From positions 1-34,266 of the forward strand of contig JAJDBS010000087.1 of assembly GCA_029261235.1 (NCBI GenBank): a stretch of 34,266 nt of DNA, written 5' to 3'. This stretch comes from Nitrospirales bacterium (GTDB lineage: Bacteria; Nitrospirota; Nitrospiria; Nitrospirales; UBA8639). The notes under the pieces were generated by a model. The model was not told the origin of the DNA and made no database searches. It saw nothing but the letters and a program-made list of their open reading frames with translations. Each line of letters begins with the position of its first letter. Position 1 is the stretch's first letter. Shown here piece after piece: positions 1 through 8,615 of this stretch. A program made the position numbers and the translations under genes.

Positions 1-196
1 GATGTTCAGGTATTTGAGCTTCGGGAAGGGTTTTGAGTAAGCCCAGGATTTCTGAGCGATTTTTTAGCATCCCACAAGCCAACTCTCCAATGACATATGG
101 ATGGATCAGAACCAGCTCTTCCTGCAGTAAGGATATGAGGCGGGTACTTCCAGTTCTGAGATGATTCACCCAGACGGACGTATCTACCAGGGTCAT
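1..196 (-). CDS. vapC: VapC-type PIN-domain toxin, C-terminus cut by window edge
   Basis: This is the N-terminal 65 codons of a PIN-domain ribonuclease, the toxin of a type II toxin-antitoxin pair. The translated start reads MTLVDTSVWVNHLR, the usual opening of VapC proteins. Asp5 corresponds to the first metal-binding acidic residue, and a second acidic position lies in the later segment VIGELACG. The ATG at 196-194 overlaps the TGA of the upstream antitoxin gene in an ATGA arrangement, so the two are translationally coupled. The gene runs off the left edge, so the remaining catalytic acids cannot be checked. By family knowledge VapC cleaves RNA and is held inactive by VapB. Family assignment is secure; the RNA target is unknown. 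Confidence 0.85.
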   Translation of the reverse strand, partial: MTLVDTSVWVNHLRTGSTRLISLLQEELVLIHPYVIGELACGMLKNRSEILGLLKTLPEAQIPEH

Positions 197-393
197 GGCT
201 TGGAGACGGATTGGCGTCGCGGGGTTAATTTGAGTTGCTTCTCTGATCCTCCTAAGTGAGCCAGTCGAAGCGCGGCTTCCTTGGAAATGAGGGCCTCCAG
301 GCCTAGCCGAACTAAGGAAGTCTTCTCTTGAACTCCAGTCAGCTTTGCGGCTTGATGAAGGAGTTGCTCGTCGATATTTAATGTTGTTCTCAT
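193..393 (-). CDS. vapB: VapB-type antitoxin
   Basis: This 66-residue protein opens MRTTLNIDEQLL, the beta-strand and first helix of a short ribbon-helix-helix antitoxin of the VapB (DUF2191-like) type. Its basic, unstructured C-terminus would wrap the toxin. It directly precedes vapC with a 4-base ATGA overlap, the standard antitoxin-first order. Its start codon sits just below a perfect inverted repeat at 402-422, a likely binding site for the VapB or VapBC complex and hence autorepression. Antitoxin identity is supported by both sequence and context. No other antitoxin family fits the toxin equally well. Confidence 0.85.
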   Translation of the reverse strand: MRTTLNIDEQLLHQAAKLTGVQEKTSLVRLGLEALISKEAALRLAHLGGSEKQLKLTPRRQSVSKP

Positions 394-401
394 ATGTATG
401 A

Positions 402-422
402 GTATGCACTATTTATGCATAC
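402..422. promoter_or_regulatory. Inverted repeat, candidate vapBC operator
   Basis: The sequence GTATGCA, 7 spacer bases, then TGCATAC forms a perfect 7-base inverted repeat. It starts 9 bases upstream of the vapB start codon at 393. Ribbon-helix-helix antitoxins bind such palindromes over their own promoter. The repeat is seen directly; the operator role is inferred. Confidence 0.5.
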
Positions 423-562
423 AAGTAAATCCCATGTTTATCCACATATCGCCAATATCTGAGGGCTTTACCCCTTCGGTGGGAAGGGCTAGGATATCAC
501 TCAGTTTCTCAATCTCTATCTCTTCTTCTGCTCCTTACAAAGGAGGGGGAAAGACGTAATCC

Positions 563-3500
563 ATGCCGTTGCAAGCATTTCATCCGGTCATTCAAGAATG
601 GTTCTCCACGACGTTGGGGGAGCCGACGGATGTGCAGCAGGCCAGTTGGCCAGCGATTCAGTCTGGGAAACATGCATTGATTTCTGCCCCTACTGGATCG
701 GGGAAAACTCTCGCTGCTTTTTTGACCTGTATTGACCGATTATTACACCAGGCAATTCATGGGGAATTGCTTGATGGTATTCAGGTCATCTATGTGTCGC
801 CTCTTCGTGCGCTGAGTCATGATATCCATAAAAATTTACAACAGCCGTTAGACGAAATTAGTCAACTGGCTCTGTCTGCTGGTTTGCTGAGTCCCAATAT
901 TCGGGTAGAGGTCAGGACCGGAGATACGCCACCTGCGCAACGGCAACGACTTCTTAAGCACCCGCCGCATATTTTAGTCACGACCCCAGAAACGTTATTC
1001 CTGATGGTGACCGCCAAACGGATCCGAGAATTATTAACCGGTGTGCATACAGTGATCGTTGATGAAATTCATGCCCTGGCGCCCAATAAACGGGGTTCGC
1101 ATCTTGCCCTGTCGTTGGAACGTTTAGATGTGGTGACCAAGCAGCGGTTGGTACGCATTGGTTTATCCGCGACACAACGACCATTAGAAAAAGTCGCTCA
1201 GTTTCTTGTGGGTGAGGCCGCATATCGGAAAAAGGACCAGCAAGGGTCTCTCTTTGAATCGGCGGAGTGTCACATTGTGGATGTGGGGCATCGACGAACG
1301 TTGGACTTGCGCGTGGAAGTACCTCAGGATGAATTGGGTGCGGTTGCGTCCAATGCGATCTGGTCTGAAGTGTATGACCGCATTGCGGCCCTGGCTGAGC
1401 AACATCGTTCGACGTTGGTCTTTGTGAATACGCGACGCTTGGCGGAGCGTATTGCCCATCACTTGAGTGAGCGGGTGGGTGAGGATCAAGTGGCCTCGCA
1501 TCACGGCAGTTTGTCTCGAACGCTGCGGCTGGCAGCTGAGGAACGTTTAAAAACCGGAAAAATAAAGGTGATGGTGGCGACGGCGTCGTTGGAGTTGGGA
1601 ATTGATATTGGGTTTATTGATGTGGTGTGCCAAATTGGATCGCCGCGTGCCATTGCCACGTGTCTTCAGCGTGTGGGACGGGCAGGTCACTGGGTTGGGG
1701 CGGTGCCTAAAGGTCGAATATTTTGTACGACACGTGATGAGTTGGTGGAATGTGCAGCGGTAGTACGAGCCATTCGACAGGGTCACTTGGAATCCATTGA
1801 GATCCCGTCGGCACCCCTCGATATTCTCATTCAACATCTCATTGCAGAAGTGGCGGCGCAGGAATGGGATGTGCGGGCGCTATTTGATCTGTGCCGGTCA
1901 GCCTATCCGTATCGAGAGATTAGCTGGGAAACATTTGAATCGTTGATCGATCTCATCGCTGAAGGATTTGTGCCAGGACGTCGTCGATTATATGCCTACT
2001 TGAGTTATGACCGACGTGAAGGGCGACTTCGCCCTCGACGCGGGGGAAGGTTGGCCGCCTTGACTTCTGGTGGCGCTATTCCCGAAACGGCCACCTATTC
2101 AGTTGTTGCTGAGCCTGACGGCACGGTCGTGGGCACGGTCGACGAGGATTTTGCCATTGAGAGTTTGGCGGGCGACATTATGTTACTTGGAACCACGTCG
2201 TGGCGCATCAGGTCCATTGAAACAGGAAAAGTGCGTGTGGACGATGCTCATGGTCAGCCACCTAATATTCCTTTTTGGCGCGGTGAAGCCCCTTCACGCT
2301 CGAAGGAACTGTCGCATGCCGTGGCCGAGGTGAGGCTGGTAATTCATCAATTGCTGGAGAAGGGTGCGACGCCTGGGGATGTTTCCGCACGACAACAATT
2401 GTTTGAGGAATGTGGGGTGGATGCCGCCGGGGCTGATCAATTGTTGGCCTATGTGGCTGGTGGCGTGCAAATTTTGGGTGGTGTGCCAACGCAAGATTGT
2501 ATTATTGCCGAACGATTCTTTGATGAAGCTGGTGGGATGCAACTCGTGGTGCATGCGCCATTTGGTGGGCGACTCAATCGTGCGTGGGGGTTGGCTCTAC
2601 GTAAACGATTTTGCGTGAATTTTGATTTTGAATTGCAAGCCGCAGCCACTGATGATGGATTGGTGCTTTCTCTGGGGGAACAACATAGTTTTCCATTGGA
2701 GTCGATCTTTCAATTTCTCCAACCGAAGACCGTGCGAGATGTGTTGATTCAAGCCACCTTAGCGACTCCATTGTTTATGACACGGTGGCGATGGAATATC
2801 AGCCGGTCATTGGCCCTGCTACGCTTTCAGAATGGGAAACGCGTGCCAGTACATCTTCAGCGAATGCGAGCTGAAGATCTGCTCGCAGCAGCCTTCCCTA
2901 TGGCGGCGGCGTGTGGTGATAATCACGTGGGCGATATTCCCGTGCCAGAGCATCCGTTGGTAAAGGAAACGCTGCGGGATTGTCTAACTGAAGCGATGGA
3001 TATCGAAGGCCTACGTCAAGTATTGGAACACATCGATGCTCAGTCGATTCAAGTCCGCGCGGTCGAATCTCCTGTCCCGTCACTGTTTGCCCATGAAATT
3101 TTGAATGCCAACCCGTACGCATTTTTGGATGATGCCCCGTTGGAGGAGCGACGTGCTCGAGCCGTCAATCTTCGGCGAACATTACCTGCTTCGTTCGATG
3201 GAAAAATTGGGGCATTAGATCAGCTGGCTATTGAGGCGGTGCTTGAGGAAGCTTGGCCGCGAGTGCGAGATGAGGACGAGGTCTATGATGTGTTGCAGGT
3301 CATGGGGTGGTTACCAAAGAGCGATGGAGCAGCCTGGCGTGATGAGTTAGATCGTCTTGTGGCAAAAGGCCGAGCCCTGTTTCTTCGCGGCAGGTCTGAA
3401 GAATCTCTGGGATCGACGAGTATCGAAGGATGGACGACTCAAGAGCATGTGGCGCGCATTCACGTGTTATTTTCCCAAGTAGACGTTCTGGCTGGCAAAC

Positions 3501-4936
3501 AAGAACCATGGGTGAATGATGCAACCGAAACCCATTCATCTGAATCGGCCGCTCTCTATGTGGTGGAAGGGTGGATGCCTCATATCGGGCCTATTACTAT
3601 GCAGGAATTGACCGAACGTTTAGGCTTGGGTGCAGCACAGGTTCATCACGCATTACTGCAGTTGGAAGGACAGGGACAAATCCTACGTGGCCAATTCCGC
3701 CCAGATTATTCCAATAATCCATCTCCATTTGAGGGAGAGGGTATAATTAATCAACTACGAGATGAAGAATGGTGCGATCGCAGTCTCTTAGCTCGCATTC
3801 ATCGTCGAACGGTCACGGCTTTACGTCGAGAAATTGAACCGGTGGCCGCTTCAGATTTTATGCGGTTTCTGTTTCGCTGGCAGCATTGTGCGGCAGGTTC
3901 ACAACTGCATGGCGAAGCGGGACTTCGCGAAGTCCTTGCTCAGTTAGGTGGATATGAAGCCTCTGCGTCTGCTTGGGAAGGCTCTGTTCTCAAAGCCCGT
4001 GTTGCCAATTACAAACCTGAATGGCTCGACAATCTCTGTCTACGAGGTGAAGTGACTTGGGGACGACTCACGCCGCCAGACATGAAACCGAACCTGCGAC
4101 CGGTTGTCGAGGGCGAGTCATTCCGTCGTATTACACCGACGAGCATGGCCCCCATCAGTTTTGTGTGGCGCGAAAATATCGAGTGGATGTTGGCCTTGGC
4201 TCGACCTGGTCAGGCTTCTGGGCCTCTGAGTATTCGGTTAAGTTTGAGTGGTGTGGCAGAAGCGATCTATGAATGCTTGGAGCAGCGAGGCGCGTGTTTT
4301 TTCCCAGATCTGACCATTCGTACAGGTCATGTGGCTGCGGAAGTTGAGCAAGCGTTGTGGGAGCTTGTGGCCACTGGATTAGTCACGGCTGATGGGTTTG
4401 ATCCCTTGCGCGCGTTAGTCGATCCCCGGCGACGACGAGCGGTAGGGAAAGATCGTGCACGACGACCACGTCATAGTGCCGGACGTTGGGCCTTGTTTGA
4501 AGGGCACCCCCAAGTTCCAGAGGTCGAAGTGACTTCGAAGGTTCATCCTCATGAGCAGTGGGCCAAACAATTGGCGCGTCGTTATGGAGTGATTTTCAGG
4601 GATGTATTGAAACGCGAATCTCTTCCTATGACGTGGCGTGAGTTGCTCATTCAGTATCGAAAAATGGAATGGCGTGGGGAAATGCGAGGTGGACGTTTTG
4701 TGGATGGATTTACAGGTGAACAATTCGCGTTACCTGAAGCCGTTGAAGCCCTGCGAGCTATCCGTCGAGATCCACAAGCCGGCGCGCAAGACATTCGTTT
4801 GGCACCAGCTGATCCACTCAACCTCGTCGGTATTATTCTTCCTGGAGACCGCATTTCCTCGCATACCTCCAAACCTATTCTCTTTCGAGATGGAGCGCAA
4901 GCCCTCGATGCGCGTCCTGTGATGAGTCTCGCGTAA
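563..4936 (+). CDS. lhr: Lhr-type superfamily 2 ATP-dependent helicase, full length
   Basis: This is a 1457-residue large helicase-related protein, near the length of full-size bacterial Lhr (about 1500). The helicase core is clear: Walker A APTGSGKT at 42-49, DEIH box at 167-170, motif III LSAT at 201-204 and motif VI QRVGRAGH at 369-376. The winged-helix and beta-barrel domains of Lhr-Core should follow, to about residue 850. A long C-terminal domain fills the rest. Lhr enzymes translocate 3'-5' on single-stranded DNA, unwind DNA or RNA-DNA hybrids, and are linked to DNA damage responses. The SD-like AGGAGG at 541-546 lies rather far (16 bases) from the ATG. The next gene begins 1 base after the stop, so the two probably share a transcript. 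The sequence shows no partner nuclease or ligase beside it. Confidence 0.93.
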   Translation: MPLQAFHPVIQEWFSTTLGEPTDVQQASWPAIQSGKHALISAPTGSGKTLAAFLTCIDRLLHQAIHGELLDGIQVIYVSPLRALSHDIHKNLQQPLDEISQLALSAGLLSPNIRVEVRTGDTPPAQRQRLLKHPPHILVTTPETLFLMVTAKRIRELLTGVHTVIVDEIHALAPNKRGSHLALSLERLDVVTKQRLVRIGLSATQRPLEKVAQFLVGEAAYRKKDQQGSLFESAECHIVDVGHRRTLDLRVEVPQDELGAVASNAIWSEVYDRIAALAEQHRSTLVFVNTRRLAERIAHHLSERVGEDQVASHHGSLSRTLRLAAEERLKTGKIKVMVATASLELGIDIGFIDVVCQIGSPRAIATCLQRVGRAGHWVGAVPKGRIFCTTRDELVECAAVVRAIRQGHLESIEIPSAPLDILIQHLIAEVAAQEWDVRALFDLCRSAYPYREISWETFESLIDLIAEGFVPGRRRLYAYLSYDRREGRLRPRRGGRLAALTSGGAIPETATYSVVAEPDGTVVGTVDEDFAIESLAGDIMLLGTTSWRIRSIETGKVRVDDAHGQPPNIPFWRGEAPSRSKELSHAVAEVRLVIHQLLEKGATPGDVSARQQLFEECGVDAAGADQLLAYVAGGVQILGGVPTQDCIIAERFFDEAGGMQLVVHAPFGGRLNRAWGLALRKRFCVNFDFELQAAATDDGLVLSLGEQHSFPLESIFQFLQPKTVRDVLIQATLATPLFMTRWRWNISRSLALLRFQNGKRVPVHLQRMRAEDLLAAAFPMAAACGDNHVGDIPVPEHPLVKETLRDCLTEAMDIEGLRQVLEHIDAQSIQVRAVESPVPSLFAHEILNANPYAFLDDAPLEERRARAVNLRRTLPASFDGKIGALDQLAIEAVLEEAWPRVRDEDEVYDVLQVMGWLPKSDGAAWRDELDRLVAKGRALFLRGRSEESLGSTSIEGWTTQEHVARIHVLFSQVDVLAGKQEPWVNDATETHSSESAALYVVEGWMPHIGPITMQELTERLGLGAAQVHHALLQLEGQGQILRGQFRPDYSNNPSPFEGEGIINQLRDEEWCDRSLLARIHRRTVTALRREIEPVAASDFMRFLFRWQHCAAGSQLHGEAGLREVLAQLGGYEASASAWEGSVLKARVANYKPEWLDNLCLRGEVTWGRLTPPDMKPNLRPVVEGESFRRITPTSMAPISFVWRENIEWMLALARPGQASGPLSIRLSLSGVAEAIYECLEQRGACFFPDLTIRTGHVAAEVEQALWELVATGLVTADGFDPLRALVDPRRRRAVGKDRARRPRHSAGRWALFEGHPQVPEVEVTSKVHPHEQWAKQLARRYGVIFRDVLKRESLPMTWRELLIQYRKMEWRGEMRGGRFVDGFTGEQFALPEAVEALRAIRRDPQAGAQDIRLAPADPLNLVGIILPGDRISSHTSKPILFRDGAQALDARPVMSLA

Positions 4937-4937
4937 A

Positions 4938-5933
4938 TTGAATAGTCAAACCATTCGATCTTTCCGAAGTCCATTTTCAGTGCTAGGTATGGTGTTCCTT
5001 CTTTTGGGACTTCTTTCTCTGCTGTATGTCCCTGTGCCCTTCACAACTTTTTTTTGGAAGGCTGTCTACAATTTCGGCCACATACCATTGTTTGGGCTTG
5101 TGGCCATTTTATTGCTCTGGGTTTCAAGGACATTCCTTAAGCGACCCGAGGGGGAAGGTATTCAACATTATGGTATGGCCCTATTGGGAGTATTGGTCTT
5201 AGCTTTGTTGACTGAAGCGCTGCAATCGTTGAATGTGGCTAGACAGCCTACCGTATCCGATGTCTTCTATGATCTTTTAGGGGCCATGTGTGCACTCATC
5301 CTATTCTTCACGTATGACACACATGCGACTGGACCGTGGGGCCAATGGCGAAAATTTCCTCGGAATGTCCTTCTCCGTTTGGGTGTGCTGTTGGTTATCA
5401 GCATCACGCTTTTGCCTGTTTTTGAATGGGCTCATGCATTTTTGGATCGAACCAATCGCTTTCCTTCTCTCCTACATTTTTCTTCTGAGTGGGAAATGAA
5501 ATTTGTGAAAGAGAGAAATAGTAAGCTTCAGGTTGTCGTACCACCGGTGGGATGGGAGAAATCAACTGATGATCTGGTGGGAGAGGTGGAATTTCATCTG
5601 AAGAAATCCCCAGGATTTTCCTTAGAGGAACCCTATCCAGACTGGCGAGGATATACTTCTTTGGAATTGGACATTTATTCGGAATTATCAAGCCCGCAGT
5701 CGATTGCCATTCGAATTGATGATGCTGAGTATAATCATACATATGCGGATGGATTTAATCGGCGCATCATGGTGTTGCCTGGCCTCAACCATGTCCAAAT
5801 CCTCATAGAGGATATTCGACGGTCACCAGAAAGCCGAGAAATGGATCTGAGCTCGATCAAAAGAGTTCTGCTGTTTGCCGTAAGCCCACCGAAAGAGTTT
5901 ATCCTTTACTTTGATAATATCCGACTGGAATAG
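4938..5933 (+). CDS. VanZ-like membrane protein with C-terminal beta-rich ligand-binding-like domain
   Basis: The 331-residue product has about five membrane segments (roughly 13-31, 45-62, 80-96, 110-125 and 145-161). It carries the VanZ-family signature TEALQ followed by a conserved D..YD..GA pattern around residues 92-116. The remaining 160 residues form a soluble, probably extracytoplasmic part with W.GY..LELDIY, IAIRIDD and a final FDNIRLE. That pattern resembles galactose-binding-like/CBM11-type jelly rolls. The frame opens with TTG one base after the lhr stop, suggesting translational coupling; GTG at 4980 and ATG at 4989 are alternative starts. VanZ itself is linked to glycopeptide resistance, but most relatives have no known role. 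Involvement with an envelope polysaccharide is my inference from the beta-domain. Confidence 0.75.
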   Translation: MNSQTIRSFRSPFSVLGMVFLLLGLLSLLYVPVPFTTFFWKAVYNFGHIPLFGLVAILLLWVSRTFLKRPEGEGIQHYGMALLGVLVLALLTEALQSLNVARQPTVSDVFYDLLGAMCALILFFTYDTHATGPWGQWRKFPRNVLLRLGVLLVISITLLPVFEWAHAFLDRTNRFPSLLHFSSEWEMKFVKERNSKLQVVVPPVGWEKSTDDLVGEVEFHLKKSPGFSLEEPYPDWRGYTSLELDIYSELSSPQSIAIRIDDAEYNHTYADGFNRRIMVLPGLNHVQILIEDIRRSPESREMDLSSIKRVLLFAVSPPKEFILYFDNIRLE

Positions 5934-6098
5934 ATTTGTGTGTCCACATGTATTGCACCAAGCGTGATGCCTCTCTTATTTCTCTGTTCATCTTCTAGGG
6001 ACGGATATTGTTGGGCAGCAAAATTGTTATGCGTAAGGTTGGAAAGCTGAAGTGAAGGATTCTTGACCGGGTAGTGGTCCTTCGCTAAGATCAAAGGC

Positions 6099-6371
6099 AT
6101 GCCGATGCCATCATTTCCAGGCGGTTCTCGTCCTACTCAGGGGATGCGACCGCGCCGTCCACCTGTTCCCCAAGAGAATCAGAAGCAGTTCGAATCGCTT
6201 CGGGCCTCATTACTCTTCTGTCCAAAATGTCAGACCGCGACACCAGCTTGTGAACGGCTTCTTCTCGTGCTTCCAACGGGGAATCTGTACGAGTATGTTT
6301 GCGAGCATTGCGGGACTTCGACCGGCTCAAAAACCGATCAAGCACAGGGTGGGGGGCTTATAGCGCCCTAA
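6099..6371 (+). CDS. Small zinc-ribbon protein of unknown function
   Basis: The product is 90 residues. The first 30 are rich in Pro, Arg and Gly and probably disordered. Two Cys-x2-Cys knuckles follow, CPKC near residue 41 and CEHC near 69, separated by a hydrophobic strand-forming segment (LLLVLPTGNLYEYV). This is a single treble-clef or ribbon-type zinc site. Such small ribbons may bind nucleic acid or protein, but I do not recognise the family. It stands alone on the plus strand. The convergent MutS-like gene begins its 3' end 67 bases downstream, with a palindromic spacer between them. Coding status is supported by the paired cysteines and the good reading of the C-terminal half. Confidence 0.6.
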   Translation: MPMPSFPGGSRPTQGMRPRRPPVPQENQKQFESLRASLLFCPKCQTATPACERLLLVLPTGNLYEYVCEHCGTSTGSKTDQAQGGGLIAP

Positions 6372-6430
6372 GACGTAACGCGTAACGCGTGAGGCGTAAA
6401 GCGAGAAATTTATTCTCTTCACCCCTTACG
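6372..6430. repeat. Imperfect intergenic palindrome with CGTAACG direct repeats
   Basis: The spacer between two convergent genes starts with CGTAACGCGTAACGCGTGAGG. A poor inverted partner, TTCTCTTCACCCCTTACG, follows around AGAAATTTATTCT. The arms can fold into a long imperfect hairpin, as REP-like intergenic repeats do. A related CTTAC/TTCAC-rich palindrome lies at 33802-33850. It could end transcription from both sides. Confidence 0.4.
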
Positions 6431-6437
6431 ATTGTGT

Positions 6438-8291
6438 TTACTGTTCTTCAGGAACAGGGAGTCCTTCTTGAGCCATGATGCGGAGTGCGTTGGTGGTGGG
6501 ACATGGTCCGGGACGGAGTTGGTAGTCAAAATGCAGAGCGCCATCTTCTACTGATTCTTGGAAATGTGCATTGCGAATATGTTCGTTTGCCTCTGCCAGA
6601 CGTGTGAGCTCTAAATCATGTGTCGAAATCATGCCTAGTCCTCGACTTTTTTGAAGCACCTGTACGAAGGCTTCACTGCCTGCCAACCGCTCTCTATTGT
6701 TCGTCCCTCGGTAAATTTCATCTATTAAAAAAATGACTGGTTGTGATGTGATGGCGTTGACGGCGTCCAAAATGACTTTGAGTCGTTTGACTTCGGCATA
6801 GAAGTAGGACAGTCCTTCATCTAAGGCATCGGTCACTCGGATGCAGCAATAGAGCTGTAACCACGACCATGAGAAGGTTGTGGCACAGACGGGTCCCCCG
6901 GCCTGCGCGAGGCAGATATTGATGCCGACGGTTCGAAGGTAGGTACTTTTTCCGGACATGTTCGACCCTGTGACGATGGTCATGTGCCCTTCGCCTCTGA
7001 GGTCAAGGTTGTTTGAGACGCGATGGGCACGAGTGATGAGCGGATGGCCAATATCATGTGCTGTGATTCCAGCTGGATGTTCAAGATCATGGGTTGTTTC
7101 GAGCTGGGGCCATTGATAGTCGGGATTCACGTAGGCAAATCGCGCTAAGGCACTTGCGGCATCAAGTTGGCCAATGGTTTCTAACCATTTGGGAAGAATG
7201 TGTTTCAATTTCGTCATGAGGCGATTGAGTTTTCCCACATAGAGTAAATCCCAAGGGATGAAGGCGTTTAATGTTAAGTGGACGAGCGGATGGGCTTTGA
7301 CGCTGAGGCCATGGCAAATACGCCCGAGTTGCTTGAGACACACTGTTGGCCGGCTCTCTTCTGTGAACAACTCTTGGCATTGTTCTCGGATGGTCGGCTG
7401 ATTGGAAAATGTTGATCGTTCAAGCGTGGCAATGACAGTGACGAGTTTCTCAAGTTCTAAGTGTAGGGCCAGGACTCGCCCGAAGAGCGGGGCAATTGAT
7501 CCTGATAGCGAGAAATAGAGGCCCACATAGAGAAGCAGGGGCAAGAGCCAAAAATTCGATGCTCCTGTGAAGAGCGTCCAAAGCCCCAGCATGATTGTGA
7601 GGGCACAGAGAATCGACGCACACATCACCATCAAGGAAAGCTTCGGTACGGCAATGGATTGCTGCAACAGCGCAAGAATTCGGCTGCCGTCGAGTGCATG
7701 GGGACTGATCAATCTTGTGGCGAGGAGACACCGATCTCGTAATCGTGAGAGGGGCGTGAGTTCTCTGATCAAGCGCTGTCTAATCTGCCAAGGGACTGTG
7801 CCGGAATCAGGATTGTTGGCCTCAAACACCCAGCGTTGGAGTTGAGCGTGCCCATTTGAAGAAAATGTGGTATCGAGGAGGGCCAAGAGCGAATGGGGGC
7901 CGGCGAGATCAAGATCCAAGGCATACGGATGATGCGGCGGAGCTTGATGGGTCTGGACGTTCATGTTTGACCAATCCAGTTGCAGTCGCGCAAGAAGATC
8001 CTGCTTGATCGCCATCCATAAGTCTAAGCGGTGTAAACGGGATTTTAATCGTTGATGAAACCATGTTGTTGTCAGGAAAATTACCAGAAAAATGAAGAGC
8101 ACGATATTGCCACTGTGAAACCAGTCATGCTGATATAAGCCTATACAAGCGGCTGCGCCCATGAGAAAGATACTCAGCCGCCATCGACTGAATCGTTGGC
8201 TAGCGGATTTTCCTTGTTCTGTGAGCCGATTTCCTCGACGCAGAAGGCGGGTCAACGCGTCTTGTCGTTGATCAGTGTGAGTATAGTCCAT
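6438..8291 (-). CDS. Membrane-anchored MutS-family ATPase
   Basis: The 617-residue product ends in a clear MutS ATPase domain: Walker A TGSNMSGKST at 441-450, Walker B FLIDEIYRGTNNRE at 521-534 and the STHD motif at 556-559. The N-terminus lacks the mismatch-binding domain of MutS. It carries instead two membrane segments near residues 38-56 and 62-77, and another hydrophobic pair at about 219-265. The middle part resembles the MutS core/clamp helices. It belongs to the MutS-related group with transmembrane segments, whose function is not established. Mismatch repair is unlikely because the DNA-recognition domain is missing. It stands as a single gene. Upstream lies a dispersed palindromic repeat, and prmA is divergent. 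Confidence 0.82.
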   Translation of the reverse strand: MDYTHTDQRQDALTRLLRRGNRLTEQGKSASQRFSRWRLSIFLMGAAACIGLYQHDWFHSGNIVLFIFLVIFLTTTWFHQRLKSRLHRLDLWMAIKQDLLARLQLDWSNMNVQTHQAPPHHPYALDLDLAGPHSLLALLDTTFSSNGHAQLQRWVFEANNPDSGTVPWQIRQRLIRELTPLSRLRDRCLLATRLISPHALDGSRILALLQQSIAVPKLSLMVMCASILCALTIMLGLWTLFTGASNFWLLPLLLYVGLYFSLSGSIAPLFGRVLALHLELEKLVTVIATLERSTFSNQPTIREQCQELFTEESRPTVCLKQLGRICHGLSVKAHPLVHLTLNAFIPWDLLYVGKLNRLMTKLKHILPKWLETIGQLDAASALARFAYVNPDYQWPQLETTHDLEHPAGITAHDIGHPLITRAHRVSNNLDLRGEGHMTIVTGSNMSGKSTYLRTVGINICLAQAGGPVCATTFSWSWLQLYCCIRVTDALDEGLSYFYAEVKRLKVILDAVNAITSQPVIFLIDEIYRGTNNRERLAGSEAFVQVLQKSRGLGMISTHDLELTRLAEANEHIRNAHFQESVEDGALHFDYQLRPGPCPTTNALRIMAQEGLPVPEEQ

Positions 8292-8334
8292 AGAGAGTAA
8301 GACCTTAGCCGCTCTTCATACCTCCGTCAATAAT

Positions 8335-8538
8335 CGGAATGTTGAAAAAAATCGTCAGCAGCGTTCTCGTCATTGTTCCGTGCTCACGTACGATCTGTGC
8401 GCTCTGCGCGGCAAGCCTACTTCGCCGAAGTGAGCGACGAAGGCCGGGAAAGACTGCGGCCTTTCCTTCGTGAAGACTCAGGACGGGACTGGGCGAACCC
8501 TTCGGCAATGCTCAGGGCATGCTTTTTGGAACATTCCG
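8335..8538 (+). repeat. Dispersed palindromic repeat, copy 1
   Basis: The element begins CGGAATGTTGAAAAA and ends TTTTTGGAACATTCCG, giving terminal inverted repeats about 15 bases long. Just inside the left end is GTCAGCAGCGTTCTCG, which matches the same region of copies at 15571-15724 (inverted) and 29318-29438. It occupies most of the divergent spacer between the MutS-like gene and prmA. It has no coding capacity, so it is a MITE- or REP-like sequence. Confidence 0.7.
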
Positions 8539-8615
8539 GATAACTGCATCAATCGATTTTAGCTCGTCTGCGTACGTGCCGTGTTTAAGAAATTTTTAAT
8601 AGGATTGTAATTTTT

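Noticed and set aside
1184-1504. Minus-strand frames inside lhr
   Set aside because: They are antisense to a clearly conserved helicase core and have no motifs.
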